A stretch of 64,000 nucleotides of DNA from Riptortus pedestris (lineage: Eukaryota > Arthropoda > Insecta > Hemiptera > Alydidae): positions 202,912,501 through 202,976,500 of the forward strand of contig CM032228.1 in NCBI GenBank assembly GCA_019009955.1, in the 5' to 3' direction. A program made the translations under genes and the position numbers. Positions 45,158-56,810 of this stretch are shown piece after piece. Positions within the stretch are counted from its first letter, which is position 1, and each line of letters opens with the position of its first letter. The notes below the pieces were generated by a model. The model had not been told where the DNA came from and searched no databases. It saw only the letters and a list, made by a program, of their open reading frames with translations.

Positions 45158-46443
45158 TGGTTGCATAAAAATTTACTTTCCAACTCATATAAAGGAGATA
45201 TTTATTTATTTATTTATATAAATTTTAGATATTAATCAATGATATATGCGCCGTTTTGATCGATGACCTTTTGCCATTTTTTCGGTAAAACCATTATACC
45301 TTCACTATAAAAGTTCTGTGATTTCTGGGGAAAAACTGAACCAAGTGATTTTCGTAAGCCTCTTTTGATTCCAGCTTTACACCATTAAGAGAGTTCTGAA
45401 GAGAACGAAACAAGTGGTAGTCAGATGGTGCAAGGTCCGGGCTGTATGGTTGGATGCATCAAAACTTCCCAGCCAAACTCTCATAATTTTTGCCAAGTCA
45501 CCAAAGATGTGTGTGATCTAGCATTGTCGTGATGGAATACAACGCCTTTCCTATTGATCAATTCTGGCCGTTTTTCTTGAATCTCCTGCTTCAACCATAT
45601 TAGTTGTTGGCAGTAGAGAGTCGAATCAATTGTTTGGCCAGGTTTGAGCAGCTCCTGATGAACAATGCTTTTCCAATCCCACCAAACACACAGCATCACC
45701 TTCCTTAGTGTCAATCCAGGCTTTGCCACTGTTTGTGAAGTTTCTCCGGGTTTCGACCACGATCTTTTTCGCACATTATTGTCGTACGTGATCCACTTTT
45801 CATCACCTGTAATTATTCTTTTCAAAAATGGCATGATTTCATTTGGTTTCACCAGCGATTCACAAATGGAAACTCTGTCCATTAATTTTTTTACAGTTAA
45901 TTCGTGTGGAACCCATATATCGAGCTTCTTTTGGTATCCATTCTTATGTAAATGGGTCAAAACTGTTTTATGGTCGATGTTTAGCTCCATAGCGATGCCA
46001 CGAGATGAAATGTGTCGGTCTACCTCAATTTTTTGAAGAATTTCATCGACTTGTTCAACAATTGGCCTGCCAGGGCGAGGTTCATCATTAAGGTCAAAAT
46101 TTCCGGAACGAAATCGAGCAAACCAGTTCTGACACTGACGTTCGCTTAAACAGACATCACCATAAACACCACACAATTTTCGGTGAGCCTGAGCTGCATT
46201 TATCCCTTTTCGGAAGTAAAAAAGCAATACATGATGAAAATTGCCTTCTGGAATCTCCATTTTCAAAGCGCAATAACGTTTGACTGAGTAAATGCATGAA
46301 ACTGTAGAGATATTTGGAATATTCTATGGACTATGACCTTTCAAACGTGGTATAGTATGGCTTCACTGAATAAGGATTACAAGAGATAAGCGACTTTGAT
46401 ACGCGACTATTGGGATAAACCGAAATTACTTTTTCCCCAACCC
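45158..46443 (-). mobile_element. mariner (Tc1/mariner) transposon, nearly full length
   Basis: About 1.29 kb, the usual mariner size. The right end reads GGTTGGGGAAAAAGTAATTT on the minus strand (46441 inward), typical of mariner inverted termini. The left end (45158 inward, 'ggttgcataaaaatttac') is a decayed match. The transposase lies inside on the minus strand. The right end touches a TA tract belonging to a stem-loop element fragment, in keeping with mariner's TA target. The exact TA duplication cannot be confirmed on the left. Confidence 0.85.
45232..46260 (-). pseudogene. mariner transposase, broken
   Basis: Encodes the DDE/D enzyme that cuts and pastes mariner at TA sites. From the ATG at 46258-46260 an N-terminal paired helix-turn-helix is visible ('LSERQCQNWFARFRSGNF', 'DEPRPGRP', then 'SSRGIAMELNIDHKTV'). 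The first catalytic Asp lies in 'ITGDEKW' (about residue 153) and the second in 'VFHHDNARSH' (about 245). A TGA at about 45481-45483 follows 'VTWQKL'. The third Asp (SDYH, near 45415-45425) lies in another frame because of a one-base shift near 45450, which a second opposite shift near 45330 reverses. The total span of 343 codons equals the usual length. The wording resembles the cecropia/irritans groups. One stop and two indels make it inactive. Confidence 0.92.
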
Positions 46444-46580
46444 TATATATATAATTTTGAACGGACCTCATGAGGTTCATATCGTAAGTACGATCGATGG
46501 CCATTTGAAGACATTTCTCGAAAATTGCTTCATAAGAACTATCACAATGGCTGATTTTCCTTAAGGGAAATCAGCTAAAA
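46444..46580 (+). mobile_element. Stem-loop element, 3' fragment next to mariner
   Basis: Starts in (TA)n at the mariner end, then 'ttttgaacggacctcat', 'cgatggccatttgaag' and an intact palindrome with CAGCTAAAA. The matching 5' part is not found on the other side of mariner. Confidence 0.8.
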
Positions 46581-46619
46581 CAAATGGAAAACTAAGAACA
46601 AAGAAGGTAATATAGAATA

Positions 46620-46870
46620 TAAGGTGGGAGCGGGGAAACTGCGAGCTAGAAAGGAGTTCCATTGGTTTAGGTCTAAGAAGAATGGAGGAGAGTGGTTGAG
46701 AGTGGAAATATCTCTAGATTCGGCAGACTCCCCCGGAAGCCGGTATGATTGATGTATCCGAGAGGCAATCCTCTATTCCCGGCCCAGCTTCCATTTATCA
46801 TAGCCACAGCCACCCTATCCATCTAATACCCGTCTCTAACACTTACACTCCAAGGACAGTCTTTATCGCC
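46620..46870. promoter_or_regulatory. GC-richer single-copy island, candidate regulatory
   Basis: Mixed sequence rich in ggag and ccc phrases with 'tttatcatagcc' near 46795. No repeat match and no recognised protein. Confidence 0.25.
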
Positions 46871-46906
46871 CGCCAACTCAACTAACAACAGGCTTAACAT
46901 AGCAGG

Positions 46907-46955
46907 TCGCACCCATCACGCGATTTTCGATAAATCTCTTCAAACGCCCATAGAA
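46907..46955 (-). mobile_element. Stem-loop element scrap
   Basis: 'catcacgcgattttcgataaa' and 'cttcaaacgcccata' match the 3' third on the minus strand. Confidence 0.5.
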
Positions 46956-46964
46956 AATACCTAT

Positions 46965-47006
46965 TATTACTATTATTATTGATTAATATCCACTTTTTCT
47001 AATTTA
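46965..47006 (-). mobile_element. Possible SINE tail scrap
   Basis: 'attattattgattaatatcc' plus 'actttttctaattt' resembles the SINE 3' end in minus orientation. Very short. Confidence 0.35.
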
Positions 47007-47570
47007 AACTGGGTCTCTCATTTCAGAAAAATAATTTCTGAAGCAGGTTACGAGGATGTTTGGAAAAATCAGGACAGGACACCACTTAAGGCCATCAAAG
47101 AAACTGTCTTAACGAGTTACAGTGAAAAATTAAAAGCGTTGGATATCCAGCGAGTTCTTAAATCTTCATTTTCCCAGCAATACCAATCGTTCAAAGCACA
47201 CTACGTTGTGGGGAAGTACCTCATTTTTATTAACACCATCCATGTTACAAGAATAATAGCACAGTGCAGACTTTCTTCGGACATGATTCTCAAAATTTAT
47301 TGGAATGGCAGTGCATACAAGCTTCACTGTGAGGACTTATGCAGCATTTGCAATTTTCATGAAGAGGAAACACTCCACCACTTCTTCTTCCGCCGCCCTA
47401 TGTATAGTCACATCAGGAATGCATTCATCTCCAAACATATTAACTCTACCGATTCACCATATATACAGCTCAAGCAACTGTTCACAATAGAAGACAAATC
47501 TAAGGCCTTTGATACCTATAAATTTGTTATTAATGCACTTAAAGTGCGAGCTTTCATAATGTTTGATTGA
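47007..47570 (+). pseudogene. Non-LTR retrotransposon (LINE) ORF2 C-terminal remnant
   Basis: An open frame without its start encodes about 187 residues resembling the C-terminal end of jockey/CR1-like ORF2 proteins. After 'RIIAQCRLSSDMILK', typical of the region past the RT, comes a zinc-knuckle-like 'CSICNFHEEETLHHFF'. The final Cys of the family's C-x2-C...H...C pattern is replaced by Arg ('RRPMY' where CPxY is usual). No endonuclease or RT core is present, so the copy is 5'-truncated, as LINE insertions often are. The stop at 47568 is followed by T/A-rich sequence. The frame at 47305-47490 is a shadow. Confidence 0.7.
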
Positions 47571-48150
47571 GTTATCACTTCCTACACAAGTAGTAAATAT
47601 TTCATTTATTATTATTATTATTATTTATCTATTTATTTTTCATAATTAATATTGTGCCTTCGGAATCGATTGATGATTTAGAAGAATTGTCTCTTTATTT
47701 TGTCTGTTATTATACATATAATTTTTATTTCATTTACTTATTATTACATTTTTATTTTATTTTTATTTTTTTTCTTCTCCTGAAATTTTTATTTCAATAA
47801 ATTATCTTTAATAAAAGCAAATTCATGAAATTTTATGTTCTTGTTTATTTTTATTTTATTTTTTTTATTTCTATTTCTTTATTTTTATTTTGTTTCTATT
47901 AATTTAAGATTACTTATGTATCAAATTTGAAGATCACCCAATGTTGAGAAAGCTATTTTAAGTATAATGTAATTCATTGTTTATTAATATACTAATTATA
48001 ACCAAACTATTTAATTTATCAATGAACAATATTATTGCATTACTTTAGAAAAGTATTGTACCAACCCGTGTGTTTTATTTTTTTTTTGCAAAAATTCGGA
48101 CCCCCTGTAAAAAGTTTATACTTAAGTACAGAATTTTTATCTTATATTAT
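47571..48150. other. T/A-rich low-complexity DNA after LINE remnant
   Basis: Repeated 'ttttattt' phrases; possibly the LINE 3' untranslated region. No gene seen. Confidence 0.35.
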
Positions 48151-48236
48151 CTTATTAATATCCACTTTTTGCTACTAAGGCTAATTGGGACGGTTTATCT
48201 CCAGGTTACCAACCGTTTCTAGCCAGGGTGCAACTA
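48151..48236 (-). mobile_element. tRNA-derived SINE, 3' fragment
   Basis: 'tccactttttgctactaagg' through 'ctagccagggtgcaact'. It is cut off at 48236 where stem-loop sequence begins. Confidence 0.8.
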
Positions 48237-48330
48237 CCTTGGAGATGACGAAAATGAGGAAAGCTCAAAACTCTTTTGGCTGTTCTTTTCGAATTAGCAG
48301 ACCCACTGAAAATCTTTAGATGCTTGATGT

Positions 48331-48375
<45 letters not shown>

Positions 48376-48420
48376 CATAGAAAACAATATCTGACATTTA
48401 AGCTTCGAATAGGACTTTTC

Positions 48421-48487
<67 letters not shown>

Positions 48488-49022
48488 TTATTTATGATGG
48501 TCTTATTTTAAAAGTAAATAACAAATGATGTTTTCGATATATCTTTACTATTTGAGAAACATGCTAATATGTTGAGTGTTACAACATCAATTAAGATTTT
48601 ACGTTCTAAACTCGAAAATCTATTTAATGAAAACTGCGCCGATATTTAACCGTTTCACCTAACATGAAAGGATATACATATATGTTAATGGCTGAAATCG
48701 GACCAGTGGAGAGGGGGTTTACAGGGGCGTAGAATAGAAAATTCGGTTAGAAAAATTGTGGTATAACCAACGATTTATATAATAATTAATTTATTAGCGT
48801 TTTCTCAACCTGGAATATTAGGCGAGTTATTTGTATTTTTTTGCATTCAGCTTTAAGTTCATTCTACTCATCCGATGTTCACTTTGAGTGCCGAAATATC
48901 TCATGGGTAGCTTACATTATAATTACTACCGAATAGACCCTCCTATGCGATTACCAGTGTGCCTATTCGGCACGTGGGAATTATGCTTAGTTTACGCAGC
49001 CCCTGTGTGAAGCAGACTTTTA
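48237..49022 (-). mobile_element. Stem-loop element, composite with two TA tracts
   Basis: Minus orientation: 'ggagatgacgaaaatgagg' at 48241, type II fragments around the TA tracts (48335-48372, 48424-48485), then 'ggctgaaatcggaccagtgg' (48691) to the 5' end 'gcttagtttacgcagcccct' (48986) and GACTTTTAA. The order of parts differs from a single copy, so at least two copies are merged. Confidence 0.65.
48424..48485. repeat. (TA)n microsatellite
   Basis: Longest TA run in the window, about 62 bp. Confidence 0.95.
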
Positions 49023-49976
49023 AGGTTACCATTCTTTCACTGTATTTGTAAGCTGGCTCAGTTCTCTCCAATTCTCATCATAAGGAATTTAAAAAATATT
49101 GAATAACATAAACTATTATACATACTTGCATCTTTACATAAACGTATAATGTCCCTTCTTCAAAATTCTTACCCTATGCCAGTCTGGGAATACGGAGATA
49201 CTATCAAGTTGCATATTCATATTTTACATTAATTAGTTTGCAAACTCTTCTTATGTAAAAACAAAATATGGGAATCCCCTGTAAATCACTTTTGCATTTA
49301 AGTAGAAAATCTGGATTTTTATTTCAAAGGAACAAGTACCTACAAGTTAGTGAAAAAATTATATAACTCATTTTACATAAAATAATATTATTCATTTCCA
49401 TTTCCGGGGATCCACAATGAGAGCGTATTTCTAGCAAACGCCATTGCTGTAACAATATTATAAATAACTGTAATCTGCGCATACAATTTTATTTTATGTA
49501 CTTTTAAAAATGTCTCAAAGTTTATTAAATAATTCATTCTTTTTTAGGTATTCAAATACAGCATCTAAATAATGGCCACGGTCATTGTGTAGGGTAAAAC
49601 TCATTGTTTAGTCTTGGAATTCAGACCGTAAGAACGTATTTAATTATCAATGCACAGTCGGGTCTCGAGACTACTTCTTCTCTTTTAGTAGTGGCCTTAC
49701 TTGAATGCCACTCAAAGACTCTATGTTTTAGTTCACTCAATTTGTTTTTAAAAACGAACCTCAGTCGTATTCAGTATGCAATTTCACAACTTGATCCTTG
49801 ATTTATGATGCAAACAGTCCAAATTTTATATTTGTCAGTTAACACCCTATTGACTGAAATCTCTAAATAGTCGTTACCAACTCAGTATTTTAAGAAAAGT
49901 TAATGATCTAATTCATTACTGGTGGCAATAGTATCACGAGAATGGAGGAGGGGTAGCGGGATTAGAGAAGGTAAAT
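49023..49976. other. AT-rich DNA, no gene recognised
   Basis: No repeat or coding motif identified. Confidence 0.4.
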
Positions 49977-50198
49977 TAAATTATTTATTAACGTCCACTT
50001 TTTGCAACTAAGGCTAATTGAGACGGGGTTTCCACAGGTCACCAACCTTTTCTAGCCAAGGTGGGACTAAAGGTTTTACTTAATGAATTCCGTAACTAAA
50101 TAAATACCTTCACCCAGGCGAGAATCGAACTCGCCACTCTAGGTTTGCCATGTGAGATTAAAGTCAACCCTTTAACTCACATGGCTAACCTGAGCCCC
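49977..50198 (-). mobile_element. tRNA-derived SINE with 13-bp TSD
   Basis: Well-preserved minus copy flanked by AGAGAAGGTAAAT at 49964-49976 and 50199-50211. The B-box region reads 'gaatcgaactcgccactc' on plus. It is the best consensus-like copy here, suggesting more recent insertion than its neighbours. Confidence 0.93.
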
Positions 50199-50211
50199 AG
50201 AGAAGGTAAAT

Positions 50212-50920
50212 ATCTCAGTTAAAACCTTATTTGGTCTATTTTTTACAGAAAACAATGTCCTGTAGCAATTGGCCAATATACATTTTTCTATAAATCTAAG
50301 GTTAACAGAAAATTCCTATTCAGTGCGATAATGTCAATTAAAATTTACCGTCCATACAATATTTCAATTATTATTTACATGGGGGTTCTTCCTAATGCAA
50401 TAGAAATTATATGCAGATGACATCTATGGAGAAATAAAATACAAATTACTCCATTTTCCAGGCTCATGTGAAGAAATACATGAGAAATCTGTCTCTGCGG
50501 GACCGATTTTAAATATTTTATGAACTTTTATTTTAAAAATAAGTTCTTGTCGTTGATGAAATACTTACAAAAGCTAATCTTTAACACCTTTAAGGGTCAT
50601 GATAAAAAAAAAAAAATATAAGAAATTCAATTTTATAGTAAATCATACACTTCAAATGGCTAGAGGGGGTAAAGTAGTCTTCTCAAGAGGAAAGAATTCA
50701 GTGTAACGCTGGCCCTTGATAAAGGAGGTCTATCATCAGCAAATTAAAACACTGTCAATAATTAATTCAAAGCAAGGGATAATTAGACGGAAGGTTTAAA
50801 ACGATACAAAATCTATTTATATGATTAAGAAAATTAGGTATTCTTGAAATATAATATATATGTAATATCTTTAATAATAATATAAATATTTTTACATATA
50901 ATATATAATAAGAGATTATA
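50212..50920. other. No gene recognised
   Basis: AT-rich unique-looking sequence. Confidence 0.4.
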
Positions 50921-51122
50921 GGGATCAGGTTAGTCATGTGAGTTAAAGCGTTGCTCGCCTCCATTTGCTTCATAAACCTAGAGTTGTTTGATCGTTTCCC
51001 ACCTGGGTAACAGGAATTTACTTAGTGATAAACTCATTAAATAAGGCCTTAACCTGGCTAGAAAAGCTCACCCAAAATTAGCCGTAGTACAATAGCATGA
51101 TGCGGGCATTCATAAATAATAT
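50921..51122 (+). mobile_element. tRNA-derived SINE, diverged
   Basis: Head 'gggatcaggttagtcatgtg' and body 'cttagtgataaactcattaa', 'ctggctagaaaag' lead to a decayed tail 'cattcataaataat'. Confidence 0.8.
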
Positions 51123-53465
51123 TTTTTTCTCTTCATTACGAAGCTTATGTTCCGTACTAAACTAACTCGCTTTTCATGGGATATCATATATTCGAAACTA
51201 GTATCAAATATCAAAATTCAGCTCAGGGGTAATTCCTTCTTAATTTAAACAATCAATTCACTTACGAATTCGGCTATTGAATAAAATAGCTTATTTCTTC
51301 CACTACCTTTCAGAATTTTAACGCATTACGATTTTATTTAATAATCTATAAATATATCGTATTAAACAGTGTGATTTAATATGTATTTTCTTGTGGAAAG
51401 CATGTTCATAACAATATGCATGATTATTCATAATAAGGTTCAAATCCAAGCAATGTTTGAACATTTATGCTAAACCTTTATATACATGAAATTGTGTGAC
51501 ATAATAAGGAGCGGCACACTGGCAGGCCGAATGGGCACCCAAAATGTGCAGTTGCCCAAGAGAACTACTTGAAAAACTTAAAACTATATTATGAATAACT
51601 TATTTTTTTCCTTCCTAATTTGATAATTGCTTTCTTTACACACCGCTCAATGAATGCAAAAGCCTAGAACCCAAGGGTGGCGAAATAGAATCAATATCAT
51701 TTTTTAAGAAATCAGACATTATTATTGAATAATGATAATTATAATGAAATAAAATTAGCGGCTAGAGATACGTTATCATGTAATCTGCAGTAGAGCATAC
51801 TTCAGGTGAAATAAAGCAAATAATAAATAACCAACGTGACTTGAAAATTGTTTCTTTTTAATATTCAAGTTAAATAAGGGTCAACAGAAATTCAACGGTG
51901 CTATTGAACCACTAATAATTTTATAACGTTGAGGTGATCAACAACCACATTACACAACAACAGATCTAACTTTAGTCTTCAGATATTTTCATTGTAAGAT
52001 ACAAGTCGGTCATAAATTAAAATGCACATAAATTGCATTATATACCAGTTACGTATTTTTAAGTTTTGATTAATTGCGTTATGAAGAAAAGTCAACTGTC
52101 AATTTCAAGTAAGAGACCTTTCCCGTAAATGGAACCCAAAAATATTTATTGTCCTGTAACTAATAGATGAATAGAGTATAAATCATGAGGAAAATTGGAT
52201 TGTGTAGTTATGAATAGAATTTTTAACATGTAATCTAATACTCTAAAAAAAAAAGCAGCTTACACTTAGAGTAAGAAATTTTATATCCGTTTCTGAAACA
52301 CGCGCAAAAACATAAATAGGGAAAAGAGTCGTACGAGAACGAAATCTGGAGATGAAATATCAACTTTAACCATACTTCAAAGGCAAAGCTTATTTTCCAG
52401 CTAACATATTGGAAAAATGACTGGCGGAGAAAGATGAAAAAAAAGGAAGTTATTTCACCTGTTATGAACTTGGGCATCTCTAGATGAAAAGACAACATGA
52501 AGCCAAGCCACTCCCGTCGTTTCAGGATGATAAACAAATTTTCGATAGAAGTGGGTTTCGCCCTTCGCTGGCTCGGGGAAAGCAAAAACGAAGCACTGAA
52601 TCATATTTGCTTTCAAAACTTGGCTGAAAGGCTTCCACAATAGAATTTCCCTTCCTATTTGGGCGCGCGCTATAAGCCACCCCTATTAGTCCATACGTCC
52701 TTCAACAACAAAAGCCAAGTTTTGAATGAATTATTAAAACAAAGTTATGAATCTCCAAATAGGAAAGTTTTCCCCTCCGCTAAAATTAATATATGACCTG
52801 TTTTGAAAGGCTTCGAAACCTAATAGTCGTAGAGAGGTTATTAGCGTATGCGGCATATACGTCCAGGTCGAACACCTAGTGCTTACAGCTAAGGCGATTA
52901 GGCCGCCCTTCACACTCAAAGGGTTAATCTATTTACAGAAATAGGTCAAGTCCCCGTCAGAGAGCAGATCCTCTTCACTTCCTTATGCTGTCTCACACAA
53001 ATATTAATAGGCACCAGGGGAGGAACGAAAAACACCTTGAATAGTAAATACAAGAATTCAATTTCTATAAAATCCTGAGAATAAATCCTCGAAACATATA
53101 TCACAAACTACCATCCAGAGGAATACGTAAAATAAATTTGTTAAAATGGACATAACAGGGTTTAATATGCAATAAGAACCTCACTAGAGGGCAATGAATC
53201 TGATTCACTTTTCTAAACAAAGGGCTATATAAATCCCATGTATTTTTGTCAAAAGATTCATTAAGAGCAAATCGGACCCAAAAAGATTCATATTCCCCCA
53301 GTTTCATCAACTTCTGCTATTTATTTTATTTTTCTTCAATACGTTTCGACCTCTAGAAGGTCAAACTCACAACCAAATATATATATTTGAGGAAGTTGAC
53401 ATTTAAATAGAAGTTTTTTTTTTAATCTTCCATCTAATGGTTCTCTACTCCGTTTGATTGATAAT
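51123..53465. other. No recognised gene; mixed-composition stretch at 52480-52930
   Basis: The stretch at 52480-52930 is GC-richer, single-copy here and has short open frames (52235-52585, 52455-52640, 52734-52919, all minus) with no recognised domain. The rest is AT-rich. Confidence 0.35.
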
Positions 53466-53630
53466 AGACATGGTAAAAGATAACGTTAGTCGTGGGTTCG
53501 ATTCCTGCACGGACAATGCGAATTTATTCATGAAAACTCCCAAAATTAAATCCTTAGCCCCTTCTTGACTAGAAAAGGACGGTAATCTGCACATAACTCG
53601 TCCCGGTTGCTCATAGTAGTATTATCTTTT
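53466..53630 (+). mobile_element. tRNA-derived SINE, 5'-truncated
   Basis: Begins in the tRNA-like part, B-box-like 'gggttcgattcctgc' at about 53494 (a near-perfect tRNA B-box), body 'gactagaaaaggacggtaa' and 'aactcgtcccggttgctc'. Confidence 0.75.
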
Positions 53631-53639
53631 TTATTTGTT

Positions 53640-54235
53640 AGTGTGTTGAGTGTGCCCTTGGAAAACTAATACACTTCCTAGCATTTTTTGAGTTTAAACT
53701 CACATATTACAGTTATTTAAAATTTTATTTTATTTATTTATTACTTTTGAAAGCATAAATCTTCTTATTCAAAATATATTACAAAATAATAACAGGAAAA
53801 ATGAAAACTTTCTGCACTTCTAATTCTCATGTCCATTAAAACATTGACAAATTAAAGGAGTACTTGCCATTCACCAGTTTAAGAAACAAAAGCGATGAGA
53901 ACATACCTGGAAAGAAACAAAATTAGCGATTAGGAAGCAATCATAAAATCAATAACAATTTGTAAAAAGAAAGACGTAAAACGAGGCAAATAGCTCAATA
54001 ATCACCTCCTTATTTGGACGATTTTATCATTCGTAAGGATACATGTTTATTCTACTACATTAGTACATATTTTGAGTAAAATATACACTTCATAAAAGCT
54101 AAATAATATTCATATTAAATGCACACTAACAAAGTAACATAGCAAATGACAACTGTACATCAAAATTACATGAACCAATATTAATAACAATTCTTGTGAC
54201 CTGTATAATACAATCAACAAATACAAAATCAATTC
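53640..54235. other. AT-rich DNA, no gene recognised
   Basis: Nothing supportable. Confidence 0.4.
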
Positions 54236-54239
54236 AAAC

Positions 54240-54430
54240 AATAATAAAACCGTTTTATTATCATTTTCTTATCGTGAATATTAACAGAGATTCATACATT
54301 TTTTTTTAATTTTTAGCCTTTAGTTAAATCCAGCTTTTAGTCATCGCATTTCACCAATAAGCAAATATATCCTTATTCCAAGCTTAAATACCTAATATTT
54401 TTTTCAGCAGATCTTTACGTTGTAGTTTTT
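54240..54430 (-). mobile_element. Stem-loop element, decayed type II fragment
   Basis: 'tgaatattaacagaga', 'tttagcctttagttaaatccag' and 'aagcttaaatacctaatatt' occur in family order. Confidence 0.5.
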
Positions 54431-54434
54431 TTTT

Positions 54435-55574
54435 CTTCGAGATAAATACGAAAACATATTTCACTTTTATAATTTCTTTTGGTAGGGGGGGGGATTTATA
54501 ATTTCTACTTAAAAATTTGTAGAAGTGTGCCGGATACAATATGTATAATAGTACTTGCCGATAACATAGGATACTCAAAACAAAATGCCCTATCCAGAAA
54601 TGTATATAACATAAGTGAAAACATTTTATATTAAACGTAATTGAGTCTTTTGACTGAAGACGATAGAACATTCTTATCACTTTCCGCCAGCAGCGTTGAT
54701 AACGAGCATTACTCCTTACACACTTAAGAATATAACATTCTGAACAATCAAAATATTCCAAAATCAAACATTGGAAATAATAGCGAAGAAAAATGTATAA
54801 TTGAAGTTTTTGTTTTTAATAATGAATGTTGCGTTTGTTATTTGGTGAAGAACAATCGATGTTAAACAGGTAAGTAATTTTAGCATATCAAAATTTGTGA
54901 GTGATAAATTTAAACCTTGATTTATATTGAATTTAAATGATATATTAGAATAAATTACATTTCAAAAATTGATTTTAAACAGAATATATTTCATTGTATG
55001 ATATAAAATAAAATGCAATAAAAAATGTAAGGCTACAAAACTAATATGCTTATAGCTTGACATAAGTTTAATGGGAAACAGATAAGACAGATAACATTTG
55101 TATAAGAGAAGACAAGACAACAAAGGCCTAGAGGAAGAGAGTTAGAACTACTCGAGCAGTCTGCTCTATTAGTTAGAACAGGAGAATCGTCCCAGAGGAG
55201 TACTATCTCAGGAGGAGCTCTACAACCATTCAACTAACTCTGAACAAGGACAGTCAGACAATATACCAACTTAGACATTAGACTTAACGGAGACTAATTA
55301 GCTGGGCACTATGTAGGAAAATAAAAATGGGCGGCGTCGACTAAGCAGATAAAGACACACTAGTGATCTCATCTCATCATCTCTTCAATATTTCTCCTGT
55401 AGTAAGAACCTTATGCCGAGAGAAATTAAAATGTAAGCTGAATGTTAGATGAGATATGTAGTGACTTAGTCAATGAAAACAAAAATCCGACTACTAGAAG
55501 TGAAGGTTGGCTAAATGCAGGGAAAAAAAATATATGTGTGTATAATATTCTAGTTAAAGGAAACATAAGTCTAG
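54435..55574. other. No recognised gene
   Basis: Open frames at 54384-54767 and 55033-55233 (minus) have no recognised domain. AT-rich. Confidence 0.35.
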
Positions 55575-56047
55575 GTTAGAGGAGGTCTAAACTAGTTTTA
55601 GGAACTTAAATTGTAACCAGATTGGATATATAATACTTTTCGATCCGAACCATAATAACAGAGATAACTACAACGAATTTTCTATAATTTGCCCCTCTAA
55701 GCACCACTCTTCGTGGACCACTTTCAGCATCATTATCGAATATAATAATTAATTTCGTATGAAACGGTTCAACCGAGTATGATGTTGATCAAATGAAAAT
55801 TGAGTAGTCTAGAATATAAAATCTTACATGATGACGTAATACTAAACATACACAAGAATGTACCTCAAATAGTAAAAATCAGATGAAAACAATATTTAGT
55901 ATTCCAACTTGGAATAAAATGTAGCATAATATATTCGCTTCGTCATCACCCAGGTAGGTTCGATGGACATTTGAAGAATTTGTTTGAAAATCGCGTCATA
56001 AGTAAAATCGCAATAGCTCCTTTCACCTAACGGAAATCTTCTAAGAA
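55575..56047 (+). mobile_element. Stem-loop element, decayed
   Basis: 'cagattggatatataatac', 'cgatccgaaccataataacagag' and 'ggaccactttcagcatc' are followed by 'cgtcatcacccaggtagg', 'gatggacatttgaagaa' and 'aaaatcgcgtcataag'. The palindrome is partly lost (taacggaaatcttctaag). Confidence 0.7.
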
Positions 56048-56221
56048 AGAAGTGGAGCTATTGCATTACTTACATGCAAGCAAAACTCAAGTCCGTAATG
56101 AATGGGAGACCTGTTGTTGCAAGAGTATCATTGAACCTTAACCTGAGCATTGGCCATAATATATGATTGGCCAATTGTCCCCATAATAATAACGACTCAA
56201 GAAACGCATGCTATATGTCTT
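56048..56221. other. Short unassigned spacer
   Basis: Nothing recognised. Confidence 0.4.
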
Positions 56222-56810
56222 TGAGAGGCGATCAGATGGACGCATTACCGCACATATTTTCCCTACAGGCTTGCTACTTCCTCATTCAAGAAGCTACTTA
56301 ATATAATTTAGACACCCCGATGTTTGTACTTGGAACCTTTAGTATATAAGTACAGTGCATTAGCACTGGAGTATCCACAGACCCTCCCACCCTCTCCATG
56401 TACAAATGAAGCTGAAATAGTCCATGATATATGAAGTAGAAATAGGGTTGTGTGTAAAAAAGAGGCCTGGAAAACTATTCAGAATACAGCGAATAATTAC
56501 GATAATTATCAACGGAAATCACAGCTTATAATATTGTAAAAGCTCAAAACTGTATGAGTCGGGACTTGGTCAGGGTATGAAAATCTCTATTTCTACTTCA
56601 TATATCATGGACTATTTCAGCTTCATTTCATGGTGGGAGGGTCTCTGATAGTCCAGTGCTAATGCACTGTACTTATATACTAAAGGTTCCAAGTACAAAC
56701 ATCGGGGCGTCTAAATTATATTAAGTGGCTTCTTGAATAAGGAAGTAGCAAGCGATCAATGGCCTGAAGGGAAAATATGTACGGCAATGCGTCCATCTGA
56801 TCGCCTCTCA
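56222..56810. mobile_element. Long-inverted-repeat (fold-back/MITE-like) element
   Basis: Arms 56222-56446 and 56587-56810 are reverse complements over about 225 bp, starting TGAGAGGCGATCAGATGGAC and ending with its complement. Identity is high except for a 10-bp insertion in the right arm near 56745-56755 and a diverged bit near 56385-56400. The 140-bp centre is AT-rich with no coding capacity. It is non-autonomous and presumably moved by an unseen DNA transposase. I find no clear target duplication: flanks are 'atatgtctt' on the left and 'tatatataa' on the right. It lies next to a TA tract of a stem-loop element. Its termini do not match the two 12-bp-duplication fold-backs. Confidence 0.8.

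Noticed and set aside
45665..46036. 123-codon plus-strand frame
   Set aside because: Antisense to the mariner transposase; a shadow frame.
46444..46580. Terminal inverted repeat partner of mariner
   Set aside because: The sequence matches the stem-loop family in many places without mariner.
48206..48397. 63-codon frame with IYIYIY
   Set aside because: Translated TA microsatellite inside a stem-loop element.
53485..53515. tRNA B-box 'gggttcgattcctgc' as part of a true tRNA
   Set aside because: Flanking sequence matches the SINE body, and no acceptor-stem pairing is evident.
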